A stretch of 8,381 bases of DNA from an uncultured Collinsella sp. (GTDB lineage: Bacteria > Actinomycetota > Coriobacteriia > Coriobacteriales > Coriobacteriaceae): assembly GCA_900549135.1 (NCBI GenBank), contig URNI01000081.1, positions 1 to 8,381 of the forward strand, in the 5' to 3' direction. The translations under genes and the position numbers were made by a program. Each line of letters starts with the position of its first letter. Position 1 is the first letter of the stretch. Positions 1 through 4,706 of this stretch are shown piece after piece. Under the pieces are notes generated by a model. The model ran no database searches and had not been told where the DNA came from. It was given only the letters and a program-made list of their open reading frames with translations.

Positions 1-1
1 A

Positions 2-487
2 TTAGTATTCGATGCCTTGGCGGGCCAGGAGGCCTTCGTCGAAGTAGTGTTTGACGGGGCGCATTTCTGTGACCAGGTCGGCAAGGTCGGCCAACGGCAG
101 CAGCCCGCGGCCGGTGAGCACGAGCTCCGTGGTGGCAGGCTTCAGCGCGATCAGCCCCTCCACATCCTCGCGCGTCACAAAGCCCCGTCGCATGGCCTCG
201 CCGAGTTCGTCCAAAATCAGAACGTCGACCTGTGATATCTGCTCGCATGCGAGCTCCATGATCTGCGCGGCGCAAGCCTCGGGTGTGTCGCGGTCGGCTT
301 GTACGATGCGTAGCTCTAAACGAAGTGCTGCATCATGTTCGGCGCAGTGCAGCTTCTTGGCAAACTGAAGCATGAGCACGTTAAGTCCATAGCCCGTGGC
401 ACGCAGCGCGAGCCCCAGCGCAGCCGTCGTCTTGCCCTTGCCGTCGCCCGTATAGATTTGAACCTTGCCGACTTCCAGTGATGCCAT
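2..487 (-). CDS. cobO: ATP:cob(I)alamin adenosyltransferase, CobO/BtuR type
   Basis: The product (161 aa) belongs to the CobO/BtuR/CobA family. These cytoplasmic enzymes transfer the 5'-deoxyadenosyl group of ATP to reduced cobalt in corrinoids to make the coenzyme B12 form. Visible in the protein: the P-loop GDGKGKTT at residues 14-21, which binds ATP in the reversed orientation typical of the family; a Walker B-like strand VLILDE at 89-94 followed by the family's RRGFVT stretch; LTGRG at 124-128; and the C-terminal signature ADLVTEM...KHYF...GIEY at about 136-161. The stop codon is one base inside the window edge, so the gene is complete. It is somewhat shorter than the usual 170-200 aa, with little sequence between the strand ending VLMLQF and the Walker B region. 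No other B12 gene lies in the window, so it looks like a stand-alone salvage gene. It is divergent from ftsH, with a gap of about 90 bases. The ribosome site is weak (AAAAGACAGAG just upstream). The family call is secure. Confidence 0.93.
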   Translation of the reverse strand: MASLEVGKVQIYTGDGKGKTTAALGLALRATGYGLNVLMLQFAKKLHCAEHDAALRLELRIVQADRDTPEACAAQIMELACEQISQVDVLILDELGEAMRRGFVTREDVEGLIALKPATTELVLTGRGLLPLADLADLVTEMRPVKHYFDEGLLARQGIEY

Positions 488-566
488 CTCTGTCTTTTCG
501 TGCCCGGCGTCGGTTTATCGCCGTCCGGGTTGGGTATTCTAGAAAGCATTATCAACCCCAGTAGAT

Positions 567-570
567 GGAG
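567..570 (+). promoter_or_regulatory. Ribosome binding site deciding the ftsH start
   Basis: GGAG lies 9 bases before the ATG at 580. The upstream ATG at 565 is preceded by CCCCAGTAG, which has no Shine-Dalgarno match, and the ATG at 586 would have GGAG directly abutting it. The site therefore favours 580. The choice is inferred from spacing only. Confidence 0.55.
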
Positions 571-579
571 TTCAAGCAG

Positions 580-2469
580 ATGGAGATGGATGACAACAAG
601 CGTAGACGGAATATGATCCTCTACGTGCTCATCGCCTTCGTCGTCTACCTCGTGCTCTCGACCGTTCTGTTCCCCAACATCGGTCACACGCAGCAGATTA
701 CGAAGACCGATTACTCGACGTTTGTCAAAGCGCTCGATAAGAAGAGTGTCGACAAGGTCGAGTACAACACGGACGATTACTCGATTTATTACACCAAGAA
801 GGGCGAGGACGAGAACATCGCCTATAAGACGACCGGTGTGCCGAACGATGCGGGCTTTACCGATCGCGTGCTTGAGTCTGGCGCTTCGCTGGAGTCGGTC
901 GTTCCCGATAAAAACTCGGGTTTGATGACCTACTACCTGCTTACGCTCATCCTTCCCATGGCGATTTTCTTCCTGATCGGCTGGTGGCTTAACCGCCGCA
1001 TGAAGAAGGCCATGGGTGATGACGGTCCTTCGATGAACTTTGGCGGCGGTGGCTTTGGCGGCGGTGGACTGGGCAAGTCCGGCGCGCGCGTGATCGCCTC
1101 CAAGGACGTGGGCGTGACCTTTAAGGATGTCGCCGGCCAGGAAGAGGCCAAGGAGTCCCTCAAGGAGGTCGTCGACTTTCTGGAGAAGCCCCAGCGCTAC
1201 GAGGAGATTGGCGCCAAGCTGCCGCGCGGTGCTCTCCTTGTTGGCCCTCCGGGTACCGGTAAAACCCTGCTCGCCAAGGCCGTTGCCGGTGAGGCGGGCG
1301 TGCCGTTCTTTAGTATTTCTGGTTCTGAGTTTGTTGAGATGTTCGTCGGCCGCGGTGCCGCTAAGGTTCGCGATCTGTTTAAGCAGGCCAAGGAAAAGGC
1401 TCCGTGCATCGTGTTTATCGACGAGATCGATACCATCGGCAAAAAGCGTGACGGCGGCGGATTTAGCGGCAATGACGAGCGCGAGCAGACGCTCAATCAG
1501 CTGCTGACCGAGATGGACGGCTTCGATAACCACAAGGGTATCGTTGTCCTCGCTGCCACCAACCGTCCCGACAGCCTCGATCCGGCCCTGCTGCGCCCCG
1601 GTCGTTTTGACCGCCGCATTCCCGTTGAGCTTCCCGATCTGACCGGCCGCAAGAACATTCTCGAGCTGCATGCCAAGAGCGTGAAGACGCAGCCGCCGAT
1701 CGACCTGACCGCGATTGCCCGCGCCACGCCCGGTGCCTCGGGCGCTGACCTGGCCAATATCATCAACGAGGGCGCCCTGCGTGCCGTCCGTGAGGGCCGC
1801 AAGCGCGCTACGCAGGACGATTTTGAGGAGTCGGTGGAGGTCGTCATCGCCGGCCAGCAGCGCAAGTCGACGGTGCTGTCCGACCATGAGAAGCAGGTTG
1901 TGTCCTACCATGAGATCGGCCATGCCATCGTTGCCGCCCGCCAGAAGGGCTCTGCACCGGTCACGAAGATCACCATCGTGCCGCGCACGAGCGGTGCTCT
2001 GGGCTACACCATGCAGGTCGAGGAGGACGAGCGCTTCCTGACGACGCGCCAGGAGGTTCTGGACAAGCTCGCCGTCTACTGCGGTGGTCGCGCGGCCGAG
2101 GAACTCATCTTTGGCGAGATGACGACCGGCGCCGCCAACGATATCGAGCAGGCCACCAAGCTCGCCCGTAACATGGTGACGCGCTTTGGTATGTCCGATG
2201 AGTTTGGCATGATGGCACTCGGTACCGTTCAGAATGCGTACCTTAACCAGGACACGTCGCTCACCTGCGCCCCCGGTACGGCCGAGCGCGTGGACGCGAT
2301 TGTCGCCAAGCTGATCGAGGATGCGCACGACCGCGCCCTGCAGATCCTGAAGGAGAACAAGTTCAAGCTCCACGAGCTGGCTCGTTATCTGTACAAGAAG
2401 GAGACGATCACGGGCGAGGAGTTCATGAATCTCCTCACGCGCGAGAATCCGCTGATGCCGAAGCAGTAG
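580..2469 (+). CDS. ftsH: ATP-dependent zinc metalloprotease FtsH
   Basis: FtsH is a membrane-anchored hexameric AAA+ protease that extracts and degrades unstable or misfolded membrane and cytosolic proteins. From the start chosen here the protein is 629 aa, close to the usual 610-650. In order it has a short basic N-terminus (KRRR), a first membrane helix at about 12-31, an extracytoplasmic FtsH_ext domain at about 32-114, a second helix at about 115-136, and a glycine-rich linker at about 154-167. The AAA+ module follows, with Walker A GPPGTGKT at 222-229, Walker B IVFIDE at 277-282, and the second region of homology containing the arginine fingers (RPGRFDRR). The M41 peptidase has HEIGH at 444-448 and the third zinc ligand Asp at about 521. 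The usual motif is HEAGH, so the alanine is replaced by isoleucine here. In-frame ATGs lie at 565, 580 and 586. Only 580 has a well-spaced ribosome site (GGAG at 567-570), so I prefer it; 565 would add five residues. A terminator follows the gene. Confidence 0.96.
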   Translation: MEMDDNKRRRNMILYVLIAFVVYLVLSTVLFPNIGHTQQITKTDYSTFVKALDKKSVDKVEYNTDDYSIYYTKKGEDENIAYKTTGVPNDAGFTDRVLESGASLESVVPDKNSGLMTYYLLTLILPMAIFFLIGWWLNRRMKKAMGDDGPSMNFGGGGFGGGGLGKSGARVIASKDVGVTFKDVAGQEEAKESLKEVVDFLEKPQRYEEIGAKLPRGALLVGPPGTGKTLLAKAVAGEAGVPFFSISGSEFVEMFVGRGAAKVRDLFKQAKEKAPCIVFIDEIDTIGKKRDGGGFSGNDEREQTLNQLLTEMDGFDNHKGIVVLAATNRPDSLDPALLRPGRFDRRIPVELPDLTGRKNILELHAKSVKTQPPIDLTAIARATPGASGADLANIINEGALRAVREGRKRATQDDFEESVEVVIAGQQRKSTVLSDHEKQVVSYHEIGHAIVAARQKGSAPVTKITIVPRTSGALGYTMQVEEDERFLTTRQEVLDKLAVYCGGRAAEELIFGEMTTGAANDIEQATKLARNMVTRFGMSDEFGMMALGTVQNAYLNQDTSLTCAPGTAERVDAIVAKLIEDAHDRALQILKENKFKLHELARYLYKKETITGEEFMNLLTRENPLMPKQ

Positions 2470-2493
2470 TAATACTAGTTGCGCAGTGTCAAT

Positions 2494-2530
2494 CGCCCCA
2501 TTTGAGTGTCCATCTCAAATGGGGCGTTTT
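2494..2530 (+). terminator. Intrinsic terminator of ftsH
   Basis: A perfect 13-bp stem (CGCCCCATTTGAG with its complement) has a 7-base loop and is followed directly by TTTT. It lies 24 bases after the ftsH stop and ends just before the ribosome site of the next gene, which separates ftsH from that gene. Confidence 0.9.
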
Positions 2531-2534
2531 GCGT

Positions 2535-2540
2535 GGGGAG
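2535..2540 (+). promoter_or_regulatory. Ribosome binding site of the DUF523 gene
   Basis: GGGGAG lies 8 bases before the ATG at 2549 and 4 bases beyond the T-run of the ftsH terminator. It supports the short form of the protein over a longer in-frame start at 2486. Confidence 0.75.
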
Positions 2541-2548
2541 TGTTGTTT

Positions 2549-3001
2549 ATGAAGATCGTGGTGAGCGCCTGTTTAATGGGCGAGAGCTGCAAGTATAACG
2601 GGCTCGACAACTATCATCGAGAGCTGATCGAGGCTTGCGAGCGCACGGGGACCGAGGTCCTCTTGGCGTGCCCTGAGGTCTTTGGCGGCCTGCCCACGCC
2701 GCGCAAGCCGTCCGAGATCGTGGACGGCGAGGTCCGTACCTGCGAGGGCATCTCGGTTGATCGCGAATTTCGCCTGGGTGCCCAACGTGCGCTCGATATG
2801 TGCGAGCAGGCAGGCGGACCGGAAGAGATCGCGGCGTGTGTTTTGCAGGACCGCAGTCCCTCGTGTGGTGCAGGGCACATTTACGACGGAACATTCAGCG
2901 GCACCCTCACAGCGGGTAATGGTGTTTTTGTCGATCTGCTGCTGCGTCACGGGTACCGCGTGATTCCGGCTAGCGAGTTCGACCCGAGCATGCTGAAATA
3001 G
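2549..3001 (+). CDS. DUF523 / TudS-like iron-sulfur protein
   Basis: The product is a small cytoplasmic protein of 150 aa, the normal length for DUF523 (YbbK). Family hallmarks are SACLMG at 6-11, CPEVFGGLPTPR at 41-52, SPSCG at 103-107 and IYDGTFSG shortly after. Cys8, Cys41 and Cys106 sit in these three motifs and are the likely ligands of a [4Fe-4S] cluster. The characterised family member TudS is a thiouracil desulfurase that uses a three-cysteine cluster whose open iron binds the substrate sulfur; that role here is inference from the family. Extra cysteines are at 14, 30, 65, 85 and 97. The start at 2549 is chosen because GGGGAG at 2535-2540 is 8 bases upstream and the protein then begins MKIVVSACL, as the family does. 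The reading frame is open further 5' to 2486, but that would run through the ftsH terminator. Strong terminators flank the gene on both sides, so any promoter would lie in or just before the ftsH terminator, or there is read-through from ftsH. The native substrate is unknown. Confidence 0.9.
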   Translation: MKIVVSACLMGESCKYNGLDNYHRELIEACERTGTEVLLACPEVFGGLPTPRKPSEIVDGEVRTCEGISVDREFRLGAQRALDMCEQAGGPEEIAACVLQDRSPSCGAGHIYDGTFSGTLTAGNGVFVDLLLRHGYRVIPASEFDPSMLK

Positions 3002-3007
3002 CAAATG

Positions 3008-3044
3008 AAGGGGGGCGGCCATCGAGTGGATGGTCGCCCCCTTT
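3008..3044 (+). terminator. Intrinsic terminator of the DUF523 gene
   Basis: A GC-rich stem of 13 bp (GGGGGCGGCCATC at 3011-3023 with GATGGTCGCCCCC at 3029-3041, one G-U pair) has a 5-base loop. It is extended by an A-rich 5' side and TTT on the 3' side. It starts 7 bases after the stop codon. The short T-run makes it slightly weaker than the ftsH terminator. Confidence 0.85.
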
Positions 3045-3096
3045 GCTGGCAAGGTAAACTATTTCAACAAATGTTCAATGGCTTTTGCCCAGATAA

Positions 3097-3133
3097 AACC
3101 TGCCAAAATAAACCTGTCCCTTTTTGGTAGGTT
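3097..3133. repeat. Imperfect palindrome at the 3' end of the dehydrogenase gene, possible terminator or REP-like unit
   Basis: AACCTGCCAAAA at 3097-3108 faces TTTTGGTAGGTT at 3122-3133, a 12-base inverted repeat with one G-T pair on the plus strand (an A-C mismatch on the minus strand). The right arm runs into the stop codon of the minus-strand dehydrogenase gene. Read on the minus strand, the stem is followed by TTTTATC, so it may serve as that gene's terminator. A second copy of the AAACCTG core sits inside the loop (3110-3116), giving AAACCTGCC and AAACCTGTCCC as near direct repeats 15 bases apart. Arrangements of this kind also occur in REP-like elements, so both readings stay open. Confidence 0.5.
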
Positions 3134-4220
3134 AGGCAAGGAGGGTGTGGCCGTAGGCGTTGGCGGCCTTGATGGCAGCGGCGAACTTCTTGTCGGTGAA
3201 GGGCTCCGGGTTGCCCTGCTTCCACTCGTTGGTGGCGTGTGCGTACTTGCACAGAGCAGGGATATCGGCCTCGGAAAGCCCGACCTGCTCAAGCGTCACG
3301 GGCAGGCCCATCTGCTTGTTAAAGGCGGCGTAGCGCTCAAGGTTCTCGGTGTCGCCCGTGTAGGCGAACAACACCAGCACGCCCAGGCTTACGACTTCGC
3401 CGTGCAGGTAGGTGCCCTCACGCGGAATGCTGCAGGTGGCGTTGTAGAACGCGTGCGCCACGCTCGAGTTGTAGTAGTAATCGTTCTGGTTGGTCAGGTT
3501 GGAAACGTAGCCCGTGTTAACCACGATGTCGAGCGCGATTTGCTTGACGGCCTCGCTCGACAGGTCCTGGCGCACGTCCTCAAGACCCTGGACGCCGTAG
3601 GTAAACAGCGGCTCGGAGCAGGTGTGGGCGAGTGCCAGGCCAAGACCGGCGGTGTGCTCCAAATTACCGGCGCTCGTGGCGTACTCGACCTCGGGCTGCT
3701 TAGACAGGGCATCGCCCACGCCGGCCCAGAAGTACTCCGCCGGTGCCTCGGCGATGATCTTGGGGTTGATGAAGATGTGCGCCGGTCGGTTGGGGTACGA
3801 ATAGCCCTCGAGCGAGCCGTCGTCGTTATACACGACGGCAATGGCTGTCGCGGCCGAGCAGTTGGAGCAGATCGTCGGCACGGTAAAGACGATTTTCTTG
3901 AGCTCGATAGCAGCCGTCTTGACGGTATCGAGCGCCTTGCCGCCGCCGCATGCGATAAGCACGTCAGCTTCCTGGCAGGCAGGGGAATTCACGACCTTGG
4001 CGATATTGGCACGCGTACTGTTGGTGCCGTAGACGCGCGTCTCGAGAATTTCGACGTCGGTACCCGCCAGCGCAGCTTCGATACCGGGAAGTGCTGCGGC
4101 CAGTGCCCGCTGGCCACCGATGATCGCGACCTTCTTCGCGCCGTACTCGGCCAGTGCGCCGGGCAGCTCGTCAAAGCAATCCTCGCCAACGGTGTAGTCG
4201 CTCATTCCAATCGTGCGCAT
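3132..4220 (-). CDS. Iron-containing alcohol dehydrogenase, glycerol dehydrogenase (GldA) family
   Basis: The product (362 aa, the usual family length) is an NAD(P)-dependent, metal-dependent dehydrogenase of the GldA/YbdH branch, cytoplasmic with no signal peptide. The N-terminal half is the dinucleotide-binding domain: VAIIGG at 31-36, the glycine-rich CGGGKALDTVK at 91-101, and VPTICSNCSAATAIAVVY at 114-131, which contacts the cofactor. The metal ligands expected for the family are all present: Asp170 in AGVGD, His256 in VAHAFYN and His273 in LHGEVVSLG. The segment after Asp170 (ALSKQPEVEY) lacks the Trp/Phe-Glu pattern common in true GldA, and the NCSA stretch resembles YbdH (hydroxycarboxylate dehydrogenase) more than glycerol dehydrogenase. 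The substrate could therefore be glycerol, a 2-hydroxyacid or another small alcohol, and I do not assign one. The start is supported by AAAGAAGG (4233-4226) five bases upstream. The gene is convergent with the DUF523 gene and divergent from the ileS leader. Confidence 0.9.
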   Translation of the reverse strand: MRTIGMSDYTVGEDCFDELPGALAEYGAKKVAIIGGQRALAAALPGIEAALAGTDVEILETRVYGTNSTRANIAKVVNSPACQEADVLIACGGGKALDTVKTAAIELKKIVFTVPTICSNCSAATAIAVVYNDDGSLEGYSYPNRPAHIFINPKIIAEAPAEYFWAGVGDALSKQPEVEYATSAGNLEHTAGLGLALAHTCSEPLFTYGVQGLEDVRQDLSSEAVKQIALDIVVNTGYVSNLTNQNDYYYNSSVAHAFYNATCSIPREGTYLHGEVVSLGVLVLFAYTGDTENLERYAAFNKQMGLPVTLEQVGLSEADIPALCKYAHATNEWKQGNPEPFTDKKFAAAIKAANAYGHTLLA

Positions 4221-4225
4221 AGCAA

Positions 4226-4233
4226 CCTTCTTT
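4226..4233 (-). promoter_or_regulatory. Ribosome binding site of the dehydrogenase gene
   Basis: On the minus strand AAAGAAGG ends five bases before the ATG at 4220. This supports that start over the internal Met6 codon. Confidence 0.75.
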
Positions 4234-4341
4234 CGTTCGATAAAGTGCTTTCAGGTATTTTGCTCCAAGAGAAGGTCCACAGCCGCGAGAAATTTCGAAC
4301 GTATAAAACCAGTGTTGAGGGTTTTTCGCCGGCGCGGAACG

Positions 4342-4350
4342 TGCTAGCAT
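4342..4350 (+). promoter_or_regulatory. Probable extended -10 promoter for the ileS leader
   Basis: TGCTAGCAT is an extended -10 element (TG, one base, then TAGCAT at 4345-4350). No good -35 lies at standard spacing; the stretch about 17-18 bases upstream is T-rich (GTTTTTC). Transcription would begin near 4357, just before the first paired bases of the T-box. It is placed by position and motif only. Confidence 0.5.
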
Positions 4351-4575
4351 ACTCCGCATAAGCGTTGATGGGGACGAGTAGTCGGCCGTCCGCATGCTAC
4401 AGAGAGCGGGGAGCGCTGAGAACCCGTGCATGCGACCGATGAAAATCACCCCGGAGCTGCGGTCCCAACGGACGTGCCAAGCAGGTTCGTCTTAGTAGAC
4501 ATCGCCGAGATGGTCGTCGATACAGACCAGCCGAGTAACGGATGCGAGCGCGCGGCGACGCGAGCGAGGGCATCT

Positions 4576-4643
4576 AAGCTGGGTGGTTAAGCGAAGAGCT
4601 TATACGGGCAGACTGCCTGTTTTGTGGCGCTTCGTCCCAGCTT
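4576..4643 (+). promoter_or_regulatory. T-box antiterminator
   Basis: AAGCTGGG (4576-4583) pairs perfectly with CCCAGCTT (4636-4643). After a 7-base bulge TGGTTAA (4584-4590), GCGAAG (4591-4596) pairs with CTTCGT (4630-4635, one G-U). This is the two-helix, one-bulge shape of a T-box antiterminator. The first four bulge bases match the ACCA end of tRNA-Ile. The last three, TAA, differ from the usual ACC. The helix uses the 5' arm of the terminator, so the two are mutually exclusive. Confidence 0.9.
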
Positions 4644-4663
4644 GTAGGGACGGGCGCTTTTTT
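4627..4663 (+). terminator. Conditional terminator of the ileS T-box
   Basis: GCGC (4627-4630) and CGTCCC (4633-4638) pair with GGGACG (4647-4652) and GCGC (4654-4657), with a small interruption between them. An 8-base loop separates the arms, and six T follow (4658-4663). Its left arm overlaps the right half of the antiterminator. It ends 43 bases before the GTG of ileS. Confidence 0.92.
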
Positions 4664-4695
4664 GGTGCCCAGAGGGCGTGCGCGCCCACGACATG

Positions 4696-4702
4696 AAAGG
4701 GG
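4696..4702 (+). promoter_or_regulatory. Ribosome binding site deciding the GTG start of ileS
   Basis: AAAGGGG, part of GAAAGGGG, ends four bases before the GTG at 4707. The in-frame ATG at codon 9 has no such site. Starting at GTG gives MANEYKQTMNLPKTGFPMR, which fits the usual IleS N-terminus. Confidence 0.8.
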
Positions 4703-4706
4703 TACC

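Larger units (their letters stand above)
4357..4663 (+). promoter_or_regulatory. T-box riboswitch of ileS (isoleucine specifier AUC)
   Basis: The leader RNA senses uncharged tRNA-Ile and allows ileS transcription when charging is low. Stem I can be traced by pairing: GGGG 4370-4373 with CCCC 4449-4452 at the base; the specifier loop formed by ACGAGTAG on one side and GATGAAAATCA on the other; TCGG 4382-4385 with CCGA 4436-4439; CGCATGC 4391-4397 with GCATGCG 4428-4434; then the AGAGAG bulge (4401-4406) and the distal GAGAA loop closed by CGGG/CCCG. The specifier codon ATC is at 4445-4447, followed by a purine (A) as usual. A small GTCT-TAGT-AGAC hairpin and a stem III (GATGC 4541-4545 with GCATC 4570-4574) precede the antiterminator (4576-4643), whose bulge starts TGGT and can pair with the ACCA end of tRNA-Ile. 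An intrinsic terminator follows at 4627-4663. The ribosome site of ileS lies outside these structures, so control is of the transcriptional type. The start coordinate is approximate. Confidence 0.93.

Noticed and set aside
503..529. CCCGG...CCGGG pairing between cobO and ftsH
   Set aside because: The pairing is short, broken by internal loops and has competing alternatives (CGGCG/CGCCG). It is not convincing as a terminator or operator.
316..2373. Long minus-strand reading frame (685 codons) opposite ftsH
   Set aside because: It is an antisense shadow of ftsH, caused by the GC-rich third positions. The translation is low-complexity in Leu, Gly, Val and Asp with no recognisable domain.
4231..4260. 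Minus-strand promoter for the dehydrogenase (TTGGAG with CTTTAT at 17 bases)
   Set aside because: The -10 match is poor, and I could not distinguish it from other weak combinations in the same AT-richer stretch.
4234..4301. CGTTCGA and TCGAACG inverted pair plus the GAAATTTC palindrome ahead of the dehydrogenase gene
   Set aside because: The arms are only 7 bases and 54 bases apart, and GAAATTTC is a simple 8-base palindrome. Chance is a sufficient explanation without a second site to compare.
3030..4361. Plus-strand reading frame of 443 codons opposite the dehydrogenase gene
   Set aside because: The minus strand carries all GldA-family motifs. The plus-strand translation has none, and it would start within the DUF523 terminator.
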